From Rhyzopertha dominica (Eukaryota > Arthropoda > Insecta > Coleoptera > Bostrichidae), in NCBI GenBank assembly GCA_025024175.1, contig QCXZ01000041.1, positions 6,877,786 to 6,941,785 of the forward strand: DNA of 64,000 bases, written 5' to 3'. Each line of letters opens with the position of its first letter. Position 1 is the first letter of the stretch. The position numbers and the translations under genes were made by a program. This document shows positions 45,601 to 57,845 of this stretch, one piece after another. The notes below the pieces were generated by a model. That model ran no database searches and was not told the origin of the DNA. It worked only from the letters and a program-made list of their open reading frames with translations.

Positions 45601-46490
45601 GATCAGTGCTCTTATGGAGCAATGAAGCAATTTCACCACCAGGAAAAACGACCTAAACGGCCCCGTCCCGAGTTAGATTACAAAGCCATCTATATTTTGT
45701 CATTGCTTGAATCTGTAACTGCAAAGTCCCGCAAGAAAAAACCTATAAATCGTTTCGGCTCGCAGGAGCGTGCTTACAATTGAAATGCTGGCGCCCTTAG
45801 GGAACGTTGGAGCAATATTTTCCTTGTCTCCATCCTTGTTATTATTTGGATGTTGTTTTAGATATCTACCTCATATTTACCTTCAGTTTTGACTAAATTT
45901 ATTTCTTTTTAAGTTTGTTTAACTTTTTAAGTGATTATATTTATAATAATATATTTCTTCAATAGGATATCAGCCGTCACATTGCGATGCCGCGTAAAGT
46001 TTTCTCAGTTGATGAATAACCTCTAATTCAGTTTCATGCTTCACAAAAATAAAAAGTATGGACCATTGATTGGCTCTAAAAATTGATCGCAAAACCACGG
46101 GGAACGTCATAAAACGTTGGAAAGAAGCAAGCCACAAAGGGGATGTTCCTTTCGAAAATCGAAATCCGAAATGTTTTATACATTATACGAAGAAAAAGGA
46201 GCACACAAAATTGGACTGACTGTTGACTAATTTGACGTAAAAACATCTCTATGGGTTCAGTGGGTCTAGTTTGTGGCGGTTATTAAAAAAGGAATTATGT
46301 TCTTGAGACGAAAAAGACAATCGGGGAGCCTTATGTAAAAAAGTACTTGTTGTCTTTCAAAGTACACAACTTTTAAGTCTTTAAAATTTAAGGAATCTTT
46401 ATTCTTACAGACATATGATCAGTCAAAGATGCAGGGAGCGAAGGTAACCGGTGTAAAGATGGAGCTGATTTAATTTTTTCAACAAAAAAT
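42700..46490. other. Mostly AT-rich interval without genes
   Basis: A small GC-richer patch at 45.03-45.33 kb contains the hairpin GCGCTC-CGCA-GAGCGC and CpG-rich sequence but no supported ORF. 43.62-43.67 kb, read on the minus strand, has a GGGCCTAGCAGG-type hairpin that could be a retroelement 3' end. 45.96-46.4 kb has weak transposase-like flavour (MPRKVFSVDE) that I do not call. Confidence 0.35.
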
Positions 46491-46539
46491 AAAAGTACCT
46501 AGGACGATAACCCTCTAGGTTATCGTCCTAGAAAAGTAC
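46491..46539. repeat. Perfect 14-bp palindrome flanked by 8-bp direct repeats
   Basis: AAAAGTAC (46491-46498), arm CTAGGACGATAACC (46499-46512), spacer CTCTA, arm GGTTATCGTCCTAG (46518-46531), AAAAGTAC (46532-46539). Both the inverted and direct repeats are perfect. Confidence 0.9.
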
Positions 46540-49479
46540 TGATTACTACGACGCCGAAAGCTTTAAGGAGTGGTTAACAACCAAATGTCTACCAATATAA
46601 AGTGATCCCTCTATAAGTATCGTGGATAATGCGTCCATACACATACTACTCGGAAATATTAAATGTATAACTTCCTCTTGGAATATAGCTGACATTATTA
46701 ATTAGTTAAATGAACGAAAAATTATTTTAAAACTCAACATGTTGGGACCACAACTTTTGCACTTGGCCAGAGCCCACCGAGAGAAAAAAATAATATTTGA
46801 CTGATGAAATAATTAGCGAACATGATCACAAAGTTCTTATAACGTCTCCACATCGTTGTGAATTTAGCTCTTGAGATGGCATGGGGATATATAAAAATTA
46901 TTGTGATAGCCACATTGACAAGCACGGTTGCAGCGATAAAACTGTAGTGTACTCAGTTTGTTGAGAAAAGCGTTAAGTACCGCAACACAGAGATTTCGAG
47001 CAAGACAGTTTGACATGTTGAACAAGACATTTTGCAGTAGTGGGAAAGAGATCTTCACATGGACGCGGAAGAAATTTCCAAATTATTATTATTAGTTATG
47101 CTGCAACACAGTTACTCACCCGATGTAGAAACGCAACAGTAAGCACATCTGCACTATAGCTTTTATAGGAGATCGACATAAGCACGTGAAATAGCCTGTT
47201 AAAAGAAAACTGGGGCAAATAAAATAAAGAATGAGACATTTAAAACAAAGCAAAGAAGATAAGAAAAGAATTACCTGTAACAAAGCATAAACTGTTAGAA
47301 AGAAGAGAAAATGAAGTGAGTATGGATAGAAATGAAGGAATTATAGAAAAAAGTTATACGAAAGACACAAAACCTCATTAACCAGTAGAAGACAACATAA
47401 TATATTTAGTGCAACAGGCTTTAAACGAAAAAATAACAAGGCTTCGGTATCTAAACTGTTATGACTAATTTAGATGACATCATTATACAGTTCGTGTAAT
47501 CCTATCCGAACTTATACCAATTGCTTGTGCGAATACGACATAACCTAATTCAAAATCAACTTCACATGTCGTAAAGAATGTGTAGAATGCAAGCTCTTGA
47601 TTTTAATAAAATAAGAACTATCACTAGACCAAATTCCTTTAATTTGACATAGAACCACGTCCCAACGTTAGATTTAAATACAGACAAGGATATCACGGAA
47701 GATATTACTGACTACACTGCATCGTGTTCCCCCGGAGAGCAAGAATTCTAGATTGGAACTGCAGTGACACTAACCCAGAAGGATGGGAAAAGCAAAAATA
47801 TGAAACGTAACGAGGAACGGCATTTGACGTTTATGCAGCCAGGTCTAGCGACCTGCTGTCAAAGATAACATCTTACTGCTTTTAACGATTGCAATTAGGA
47901 ATATTTGCCAGGAAGACGGACGGTAAAATCATATTTTAAGTACTCAAAACATGCGGTTTTGCAACGTAATAGCTTGGGTTCAGCACAAAAATTATAAAAT
48001 TCTACCAAGTTGGACGGATACGGTTTAAAGAAGAAATGTTTATTTCAACTGATGTACACACCTGCATACTAGTAGATTTTTTGTTTGATAAAAATTATAT
48101 AAAGATAAGCATGGACACTAAAGATAATTATACAGTTGTGAAGCAAAGTAAAACATAAAGCACATAAAATTCACACTGCATGTAATAAACATATATAATA
48201 TAGAGGAACAGATAAAATAAAGTTGCAACTTACAATACAGAAATTTGTGATGCGCCAAAACAAACCATATGAAAATGGTTAATTTTTAATGTATTCACAT
48301 ATACAAGGTGTTGCATATTTTTAGGACACTATAAACTTTATTTCTGTATTTTAGTTTATTCCAGTTCCTCAATTTACAAGTCTTGACATAAAATAAGACA
48401 GTTAGGTACAAAAAATTGATAGCTGCTAGTGAAAATCCTATGTAAACAGAAAAGGTAACATTGTTATGACAAGAAAGATCAATCCATTGGCAAGTAATTT
48501 GCAAGGTTTATTTTCATTACTACTAGTAATAATTAAAATAGGCGCAATTTTAAGTAGGCGAATGTAACTTCAGGATTTATATGTATTGACGACATTGCGA
48601 TAAAATTGTAGAAACAAAACGTGGAAAACTACTGCATTTTAAGTGACGCTTTAGAGTATACTACAAAAATAAAAATAAAATAAATATAAAATAAAAAATC
48701 GCAGACCGCTTTTAAGTAGTGATAATTATTTCTTATATTTTGCGTTTGACCTATATTTGCCGCCACATTGACTGACATACGGTTATTTAAATTTTCGCCA
48801 ATGACTGCATTTTCTAAAATTAAAATTCAGCCGAAATAGTAGAATTGGGTAGGTATACCAATCGTATTCATGATTTAAATCATTACGTTGACATCGTTCA
48901 AAAATGGAGTTAAGTTATTAGTGCTCGTTATTTTTTCTTTTTTTAGGAATCAAAACTAAGACTTATGTATCTATTGCTTTCAATTTTTTCCTTTAATAAT
49001 AAAAACTTCCAGTTGCTACTTGTCAAAACAGAGGGAACATCTTTTTTTAAGAACCGTATTTCACCTCCATCAAAACATGCAAAAATGGTTACTGCAAATT
49101 ACCAGTTTATGCTCTATATACATTTGCCACAAAATTACTGAAATTACATGTCTTACAGATATCTACAAAAAGAATATATGTTATGTTCATATAAAATGAT
49201 AAATAGCTTTCTTTGTGTAATTCTCTCTCTACGAGTGATCCACTAGTTTTCAATATCAATGGTAAAGATAGATCTTTAGGCACTAATTTATTTATTTTCA
49301 CAATTTTTTTTGTATACAGAAAGTTAATTAATATAAGGAAACAGACCCGTAACAATGGAAGGTTTCCCGAAAAACTGCATTTTTCGCTGATAACGTAGGT
49401 AACAAAAGTTTGGCAAAATTCATTGTGATGTGTTCTAATAAAATTTAATAATTTTTGAAGACATTTTCGTGTATATAAC
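46540..49479. other. AT-rich interval without genes
   Basis: Overlapping minus ORFs at 46.73-47.06 kb share no family features that I can defend. A-rich purine tracts lie at 47.2-47.4 kb and 48.67-48.71 kb. Confidence 0.35.
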
Positions 49480-49754
49480 TCATGTCCTTTCATTTCCCAG
49501 TTCCCCAAAGTAAAATACTTTTCGTCGTCCATAACAATCACTTTGTTGTTTGCAAAGTGAACTGTCCGTATCCTTTGACAACATCGCGGTATCCTTTGTA
49601 ACTGGGCATTCGTATATTTAGGACATTTTAGTCTTTGACAAAATTTCAATCCAATTCTAGCAATTTCCCTACTGATGGTCATCCGGTAAACTTGAAATCG
49701 CCGACCTAACTTTCTCGCTGAAGTTCCAACTCCGTTTTTTGCACTTTCTAGCAT
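49480..49754 (-). pseudogene. N-terminal part of a mariner/Tc1-type transposase
   Basis: The first about 90 residues of a 215-residue minus ORF are clear transposase: SARKLGRRFQVYRMTISREI (helix-turn-helix DNA-binding domain), RIGLKFCQRLKCPKYTNAQLQ (linker, usually KCPKYT) and HFANNKVIVMDDEKYFTLGN with the first catalytic Asp. After about 49480 the frame remains open but no longer resembles transposase, so the element is truncated there. The region it covers ends close to where the 42.0-42.7 kb fragment begins, but the sequences are divergent enough to be different copies. Confidence 0.7.
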
Positions 49755-50129
49755 TCTGCAGTGCAGATGTCATTTGTTATTGTTTTGCATGCAATGGTAA
49801 TACGATAATGCTAAATGCAATTGGGTATTATCACTTTTTTTTAAATTACGTATAATGAATCTTGAGGTGCATATATATCGTACGCCATGTTAAAAAAAAA
49901 CAAAAAAATATTTGTAGGTAGAGAATTTCAGGTCCGAAATTCGAATCTTAGGAGTCACCGCCAAAACGCTTCTATCCAAGGTTATTCAACTCGTGACGTC
50001 AAGTGTCATGTAACATTACCGAGGAGCGTGCTGTTTAATGCTGTAGTATCAGTCTTGTATTGGAAAAGCTTTTGTGTGGTGTTTATTGAAAGGGCGGTGT
50101 AAGAGGTCGCATCAAAAAGTGATTTGTGT

Positions 50130-50545
50130 AGTTTTACAAGCATCTATTATGTATGGAAAACAAAACAAATGTTGTTTTGTACATGATTATAAAAGTACTT
50201 CAGTCAGTACAGCTAACAAAATTTTTGTAACCGTTCCTCGAGATTATCAATGTATGAAAAAGTTGTTTAAGGTCCCTAGACGTGATATGCCGAAATCGCA
50301 AAGTTTGTTTTTCTGTTGCGAAGATCATCTTAATTCTTACTGTAAGTTTTATTACTCTTTTTGGGGTCATAAATGTTTACCATTCATTTTCCATTTTGTT
50401 ATAGCTTGAAGGGGATATGAAAAATTATATGCGTTTTAAGTTGATAGAGGGAGATGTTATAATAAAGAACGACGTTTTTCCCCATATATTCGACTGTTAG
50501 CCAGACCGGAAACGAGCCGCAAGAGCCCCGAAAATAAATGACAAT
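50130..50545 (+). pseudogene. THAP-domain gene relic with a short intron
   Basis: The plus strand encodes a THAP zinc-finger-like module. KCCFVHDYKSTSVSTANKIF is followed by VTVPRD, KVPRRDMPKS and FFCCEDHL. The GTAAGT at 50341 and TTGTTATAG ending at 50405 bound a 65-nt candidate intron. After it comes LEGDMKNYMRFKLIEGDVII and NDVFPHIFDC, as in insect THAP proteins. The second zinc-ligand Cys of the C-x-x-x-x-x-C pair appears replaced by Tyr (TAT where TGT is expected). Exon phases do not match (1 versus 0), and an in-frame TAG follows FDC at about 50500. THAP domains bind DNA and occur in both host factors and P-type transposases. This copy looks inactivated. Confidence 0.65.
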
Positions 50546-52199
50546 TTATATTTATTCTGACCTCTAAAATAAATGTCATGTTTAGGGTACATTTTTGATT
50601 CTTACATTTTTATGGTTACAAATAGTATGTTTCCAACAACCCACTGTGATCAAATTATCAATGCTACGTTAATTTGATAAAAAGTTCATTTATGCTGTTG
50701 CTTTTACGTTCCTCATCTCCGCCGCGTTGAAATGCTCGTCGTTGTACACAAATTCCATGACAATGGACATTGCTTCAGAAATCATAACTCATAAGTATTT
50801 CACTCTTGCTTGGTGTATTTTAATTCGCTTGTCACAAAATGAATGCAAACAACAAACTGATAAATTGACGAACTGAGGCTGACGCGTGACGCGCTGACCC
50901 AAGATGTAAACAAGCGGCCATTTAGAAGACACCTGACGTCACGGCCAATATGTCCCTTTAAATATTCACATTTTTAATATTTAAAATACACCTTACGATC
51001 CATTTTTTCGAATTTATAAGCTGTCACAGCTGTTTTGCGGATTATTAATATATTAATTATATTAATAGTATTAATATGCAATTTAATAAAATCCTGCAAA
51101 ACATTTTGTGTCAGAACTTTTGTTACATACGTTATTATGCTTTAAAATGCAGAAACAAATTTGGAATAAGTAATTGATTCAAATAGCTACAAGTTGTCTA
51201 TAATTTTCCACCTAGTAATACATATTCTAAAAAGAGTACTACGACATAACTTTTAAAAACTAGAAATATGGGACAAGCAAGCTAGGAAGAGCAACTGAAC
51301 TGTTACTTAATCACTCATTTTATTCGATTATTCATTCCAAGATTCCAGTCCGGGTTCTTTTTTTGCTTTTTAGCCTATTGCACTTGTTTGACATGGCGCG
51401 GACGCCTCCTAGTTATGCGAAAATTCTCTTCGAGAGCAAGGTAACCTCGAGGTGCATTAACCTAAGCAGAGAAATAAAACGAAGGTGGTATGTCCTCTGC
51501 GTAACGAATCCTATAAATTTGCAACATCCTGGCTCTAGTACCGAGGCTGTAGAGGTCTTGGGCTGAACGCATAATGGTATGGCAATTATGGACAAATTAA
51601 TTGCATCTAATTCTCGGACTGCAATTTGTCTAGACAGCATTTCACAACGTAACTATGGTGTCGTCGGTAAGAGGAGAAATGCGCCGTACCTACCTATATT
51701 CCGTACACTGCACAAAATCAAATAACCCTAATGCCATATGTGGACAGCATACCGTAATCTAACAACTCGTCGTTATGAATTTCCGAGTTCTCGAACGCCA
51801 ACAACTGTGTTTTCATTTTTGAACGCTTCTTGAAGGCAGAAAAGTCGCAACTATTGTAGTATCCAAAGTTAGAAAACTAGATGTCCCCAAATTTCTTCAT
51901 CCGACAAGTAAAAGTCTAGTTTTGTCTTGCAAAATTACAAGAAGCGATGATGTCTGTAATATATACCTACTTCTTTTTTGGGAGTAGGATACTTGCATTT
52001 GATGAAATGTACTGTTGGTGCAATTTAGTTGGAATTGCAAATGGGGTTGTAGACCATAGTTTTTTATTGCAGAATATGAATCTAAATAAAAAAANAATAC
52101 NCCCCTGTTTATTAATTNATTTTCCAAATCGCTTAAATAAACGTAAAAAAATGGTAAAGTTTAAATATTTGAATGTGTGACGTAGGTTGACCCTGCCGC
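50546..52199. other. Interval without supported genes
   Basis: 50.70-50.95 kb is CpG-richer and includes two TGACGCG units in close tandem. An ORF at 51363-51566 begins near ATGGCGCGGACGCC and meets an AAG|GTAACC donor-like site, but nothing supports it further. Three unresolved bases lie at 52095-52118. Confidence 0.3.
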
Positions 52200-52390
52200 T
52201 TGTGATTGGCAGCAGCTGTGTGTTGTTGCCAGGGCACAATAATTTTCAGTGTTCCAGTTGCCTATGCGTGTTTTTCGCTGTCAACTGCCGACGAACGGAC
52301 GACGAGCGTCATTCATAACCTCTCAGTAATACTCGTGTTTTTTCGCTTTTGTTTATCAATCACGATTATATCGTTTAAAACGCGGACGAA

Positions 52391-52535
52391 ATGGTTGCTG
52401 AAAAGAAATGTTTTGTGCCAACATGCACAAATACTAGTATTGTTGCTCTAGAGAAGAAATTTTTAATTGTACCCGAAGAAAATCGAGACGAAAATTGTGG
52501 TGTGATGCTCTAACAGCAAGTCGCTTGTGTTAAAG
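52391..52535 (+). pseudogene. THAP-domain N-terminal fragment
   Basis: Starts at ATG 52391: MVAEKKCFVPTCTNTSIVAL, then EKKFLIVPEEN. This has an intact C-x4-C pair and the VP box of THAP fingers. A frame change just after (near 52485) is needed to reach LWCDALTASRLC, which fits the W-x-x-A segment, and then a stop. The Cys-x2-His half of the finger is not present downstream; the MITE at 52624 begins about 90 bp later. The 190 bp upstream are CpG-rich and could be a relic promoter. It is distinct from the 50.1-kb copy. Confidence 0.6.
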
Positions 52536-52623
52536 AAAATAGAAGCAAAAATATAAATATATAAATGCTCATCGCAAAACCAAGCCAAACGCAAATGTAA
52601 ACAAACAGATCTGTCTGTCTGTA

Positions 52624-53163
52624 CAGTGTTGCCACTGGGGCTGGTAGAAATTTCGCTAGATTGGCGCATCGAATCCGCTAAAATTTTGAAGACAGGGTAA
52701 TCTGTTGATATACAAGGGGATTTATTATTTATTTTACATAAGTAATTATTATTTTTTCTATATATTATGCTATAACGTTAAAATTTCGTTGTCGAGCTCA
52801 TCGTGTTCCTTCCAAAAATATGTTTCGTTACTTCTTACTTGGTTTAAGATAATAATATCTGCGTCATTTGACAGTCTGAGCTGCAATGTGAAACACACAA
52901 GCACTAGTGAGAGGTTGGTAAAATTTTGGGTTGGTAGGTAAAAAAAATCAGGAAATATAATATTTCCCAGGCAAGGAATACAGTAATCATCGAGTCACCT
53001 AGCATAAATAAATCGATTGTAGCTACTTCATATCTAAGCTTCCCATATTTATACGCTAAAGTGAAACAGCCAATATTAATTAAAGACTTTCTTATTCCGT
53101 TAAAATATCCGCTAACCGCTAAAACGTTGGGCGAGAATTTTATCCGCTAAGTTGGCAACACTG
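52624..53163. mobile_element. MITE with CAGTGTTGCCA terminal inverted repeats
   Basis: CAGTGTTGCCA (52624-52634) and TGGCAACACTG (53153-53163) are perfect 11-bp inverted termini. Similarity extends weakly inward through ATCCGCTAA / TTAGCGGAT motifs. 540 bp, no transposase. CAGTGTTGCCA-type ends are usual for hAT-group elements. No exact 8-bp duplication is visible at the edges. Confidence 0.65.
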
Positions 53164-56100
53164 AACAGTTGTCCCTTCAAGAGTCAAACGCGAAATATTT
53201 GAATTTGGCGGAAAACTTTAGAGGGCGAAAATAAGACAATATAACATTTGAAACATTTTTTTGTTGCTAGTATCTCACTTCATTGGGTGTAGGAAAACCT
53301 ACAAATGTGTTGCAATAACGATCTATGATCGAGGGCTACAACCCCATTGTACTCCTTAGCTCCCCTAATAACTTTCATAGCCTATGTGTAGAGCTTTTAC
53401 CTAATGCAACATCATGGTATTGATTTTTGTTATACTTACGGAACGGAATTTCTCAACTGCATTTCAGAAACACACACACCTAAGTAAAAAAATATTTTTT
53501 GGAAATGTATTTCTCCTTAACAAATCAAAGATGAATAGGACAGCATTTACGACAACTCACCGTCTTAGACAACAAGATTTTATACTGATATCTGTAGGTG
53601 AAAGAAATGACACAAATGCAAGTGTTTTCAGATTCAGGTTTACTCTCAGTTTCCTTGTAGGTACTTTGAATTGGTCGAGGAAACATTTTTTCGGTAATGC
53701 CATCCACTAAATCTTTTTTACTTTTCCCCAAGTTCAGAAATAACTAATAACAGAAATGCAATATTGAAATTGAATAAACCGAATACGTTCCAACTTAAAC
53801 TGGCGTTTATATTATTTTACACAATCCGTCAATTTCTGCTTGGCAACAAAAACGCCTTAAATAGTTGCGGCTACGCTTTGATCATTTCCTGCACTCTGCC
53901 CCTGCATGTTAAATCAAAGGCCGCTGTCGATAACTATTCTCTCATTTAAAGGTGAACACTTACCTACTGACTGGTATAGTATGGTACATTAAAAAAACTG
54001 CAGCCGGTATGTATAGATATACTGATAAAACAAAAAAAAATATGCAATATAATTTGAAGGGTCAAAAGCAATAATAGCGTAGATAAAAGATGAGGGTTAC
54101 CAAAAATACCTCATTATGAATTTTATCTGTACTGTATTTGTATCTAGTCCTTCAAAGTCTGAATATATATTTAAAACTATTTTTAATTGACGAAATGCAT
54201 TTGAAGTTTGTATCATAAGATTTAATTTTCTCATAACGGTAGATTGCATCATGTTAGTTTGTCTTAGTTGTACAAAATACTGTAAAATGGCTTTGAGTCA
54301 TATAGAAAGAAACTGTCAATAAATGAGCAAAAATAAAAACATCTTGCATACGAAATTCTCATTCTACTTTTGCTGTTCTCAGAAACGTGCGGATAAACAC
54401 GTCCTAATTATGCACACCTATTGTTCTTAATCGATTTGGGGAACACTCCAAACTATCCCACCTGTTACTTCCTCGTCACATACGTTTGGCATTCCACGTC
54501 TGATATGCAGTTTGAGAATGCGTCATTATCGCAAAAGTAATGTGAAAACAAAAGATATACGTGATTTTATTATAGCTTAGACTAGCTATACCATGATTGA
54601 GGGAAATGTGTTAATTGCTTGCTCAACACATAGCGGTGTGTGCTGTGGTGATACTTTTATGAATTAGCACCTTTTACAACAAAAAGTTTAGTGAAGTATA
54701 GAAGAGAATCTATATACATAATCATGGGCGTACCCAGCTTTTGGTCTAAGGGGGACAAAGCAGGAACATCCTGTAGAGTATAATTCAACATAATTCGAAA
54801 TAATAAATGTTTATAAGGTATAGGTACTTAAGTAATTAATGAAGTATTTATTCCATGAATAATCTTCGTGGAATTTGTGCAAGGCGACTTAAAACATGTT
54901 CTATGAAATAAAGACCCAAATTATTTACATGTTTTCTATGTACACTGAACATACAAAGCCCCTTTATTACTAATTCTGTTATTGATGAACTCAGTTAGGT
55001 AAGGCGCATTCAGTTGCATCGCTCTCACAGTTAATACAGTTTATTTGGGAGAATAAAGATCCACGATCCACATAATCTATAATGATATCATACGTAGTAC
55101 CAAAGGAACATAAATTTCACCTTAAAAGTTCTACTAATAGGAGAACCACTTCTGATTCAGAATTAACATATATCAAAGACTAATGCATTAACCGATGCGC
55201 TTTTAGTACATTTTCAACTTCTCACACCAGAAGCTTTAGATATTTAAGCTGGGAATTCATATGTATAGGTGCTAAAGATACAATTGTAGTAATTTTTACT
55301 CCCCGGGGAAAGAGACTCGATGGATAACTAACATTATTAAAACTCAGAATGACAAATGCCTCAGCATTATGCGTCAAGGCAACCTTCTTAGATCGCGAGT
55401 GCATTGCTCTCAAAAATTAACAAAAAAAAAGGTAGAAGAGCTGAATTAAGCAGAAATCGTGGTATGACTCCCGACCAAGATAGTCTTTTAAAGCTATATC
55501 CGCCCTAAGACAACGATTCGTAACAACAAGAATGTTGCAGTTACAGCTTCATAACCCACATGGCATCGATTAAGCTTGGAAAGCATTTGACAACGACTTA
55601 TTAGAGAAGGTCATTTGCAAGGGTCAAATATGAGTTCTGGATGGAAATTATGAAATACACTTGCCTATAAATTTTACTGTATATACAATTTTGTAAATAA
55701 GACAATTTTTAAGTGTACACACATAATTAACCAGCTAAATGTATAAAAAATTGGAAGAGCTTAGACCTGGTCCAGGGGGGGGGCAGCTGCCCCCCCTTGC
55801 CCTCTCCCCCTTTTCGATTATTGCACAAAACACACTATTTCCTTGTCCTACATCATCACAGTCCGATAAATAAAGTATGTTTAAAGAAAATATAATATTT
55901 AAAAGTGATGTAACCTTAGAATACAGGGTTTTCAATTTTAAACTGATTTTTTATTAAAAATTAAACGAACTTGCCTGAAATAAAATTTGATTCGATCATA
56001 TCATTTGATATGATACCAATTCCAGAAATCATGATATCTCATTCATATCAATGCTGATATGAGTGTTTCAGGTGGTTTTTTATCTGTACAAGATTTAGAT

Positions 56101-57509
56101 AGTGACAGCACTATAATTATTACGTCATAACTAACGTTGAGTTAAAATTTGATGGATGAATAAGCTTATTTACGAGCATCGGTATTTGATCGCTTGCTAC
56201 AATGTATAAGGTATTTCATAAAAACTGGTCAGTTCATATCGGACAGGATTTAGCAGAAGGTTTTTTGAAATAAAATAAAGGGTAAAATTAGTAAAATTCT
56301 GGCGATACTGCTTGAAAATTAGAGAACTTTTCTTACAGTTCATAACAAACCTCAGGAACACCAAAATTGTGTAAGCCAGGGTATATTTTCTGAATGTACT
56401 TTTATCATTTGCAAGGAATGCATGCGTATAAATTTTGAGCTATGTGGTTATCGAGTTTATTACAAAATAATTAATCGGCATCTTGTTTCTACTTCTTGGA
56501 ATAAGTAATACATGCTTGGTAACCGTTTTCAAAGGACTAATGCTTTATTTTTAGTCATTTCCACATATATGTTTCGCTTCCAGTTATAGTCATAGAACAG
56601 GCAAGATGAGATGAAGCCAAGACATAAAAGATACTTTCGAAATAAAAAAATATAGATTATCTAACATTAAATTAAAATATTAATACTGAAAGTTTTTTTA
56701 TTACACAATAATGCCGTATTTCGCTTAGTAGCTTCCCACAACCAGCAGCACTGCAGGTTGAAGTATTAAAACTAAATGCAATTAACACGACTCATTGACG
56801 TTTGTTGTTCTTAATGTTCACAAAAACATTTCCACTGCCGTCTTGTTTAAAAATTTTCATTGCCACTAACACACTTCTATTATTGCATACACGAATAAGC
56901 ATAAATCTGCCAACTGCTTTTAGAATTTCCCATCACATAGATAATTAATTGCCTTTTAGACATTGTACGTTCTACAGACCAACGGCTTCGAGGTTACTAT
57001 CAATGATCTCTTAAATTAAATGTATCTTTTACTCCATTGAATTGTCCGCGTTCATGGCTATAGTGTTTGTAGGATAAAACATATTACATCACTATGACTC
57101 ACCGTCTTACAAGGTTTCCTACTTGATTTTTTAAGTCTACGTTAGGATATTAGTAAATAATTTCCTATTAACGAATAAGATACACATTTTCGTTACACTT
57201 GTATGCACCATGAAAGTATTCTTTCGCAGACAAATCTAATGCAAAGGTCCAAGTCGAATAAAAGTTAACGAATAGTCGGGAAAAGAAAGTATAGNTATAT
57301 TCAGCATGAAAAATGATGACCGTTTTAGCCCAAAAGACGTCAACATAACCTCAAAGAAATATTCAATGCAAATCGGTTTTTTAACCATAAAGCAAAATAC
57401 AAACTTCTAGAAGCGTTTATAGATTTTAAATTTAGTTTTTTATCCAACAGCAAGGCTAAAAAATATATGTGATTTATATTAACAAAATTGGTTACCATGA
57501 TTTTTAACA
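53164..57509. other. AT-rich interval without genes
   Basis: Short ORFs only. CATGGGCGTACCCAGC at 54723-54738 and the G/C palindrome at 55777-55796 resemble sequence that recurs in insect repeats and may bound a decayed 1.1-kb repeat. Nested TCATATCA/TGATATGA motifs lie at 55995-56065. Confidence 0.35.
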
Positions 57510-57845
57510 GATTTTTAGTACTGGCGACGACGTCAAAAAAAGCGTTATTTTTGCCGTTTTTTGGTACGGTTTTGAGAAAGACTGATTTTTCTTAATTCTA
57601 CGGAAAAATGTGTTAAAAACACGTGCCACAATTGTCAAAATAATCATTTTTCGTAATTTTACAATTGTTGTACTGTGGCTACTTAAAAGCTTATGTTGGC
57701 AAGTGCGGCGCATGCTTTTATGTATTTTTTTCTGTAGAACACAGAAAAATTATTAATTTTTCTCAAAACCGCGGCGGTTGATTAAAAATAGCAAAAAATG
57801 GCAAAAACAACGGCTTCTATTTTTGACGTTGCAAGACTAAAAATC
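57510..57845. mobile_element. 336-bp MITE with long imperfect terminal inverted repeats
   Basis: Left end GATTTTTAGTACTGGCGACG and right end (reverse) GATTTTTAGTCTTGCAACGT are inverted. The similarity continues inward through GTCAAAAA, TTTTTGCC-x-TTTTTTG and CGGTTTTGAGAAA on both sides for about 90-110 bp, leaving a core of roughly 110 bp. No transposase. The flanking duplication is not clear. Confidence 0.6.

Noticed and set aside
45961..46400. Possible transposase N-terminus (MPRKVFSVDE...)
   Set aside because: Too many frame breaks and no catalytic motif or terminal repeat; resemblance too weak to call.
46734..47058. Minus ORFs as a transposase fragment
   Set aside because: Cys-rich stretch looked suggestive but matches no motif I can name.
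49107..49480. C-terminal half of the 215-residue ORF as part of the transposase
   Set aside because: After about residue 90 the sequence loses all transposase motifs; the frame is open by chance.
54720..55800. A defined 1.1-kb element between GGGCGTACCCAGC and the G/C palindrome
   Set aside because: The two edges look repeat-like, but I see no inverted or direct repeat tying them together.
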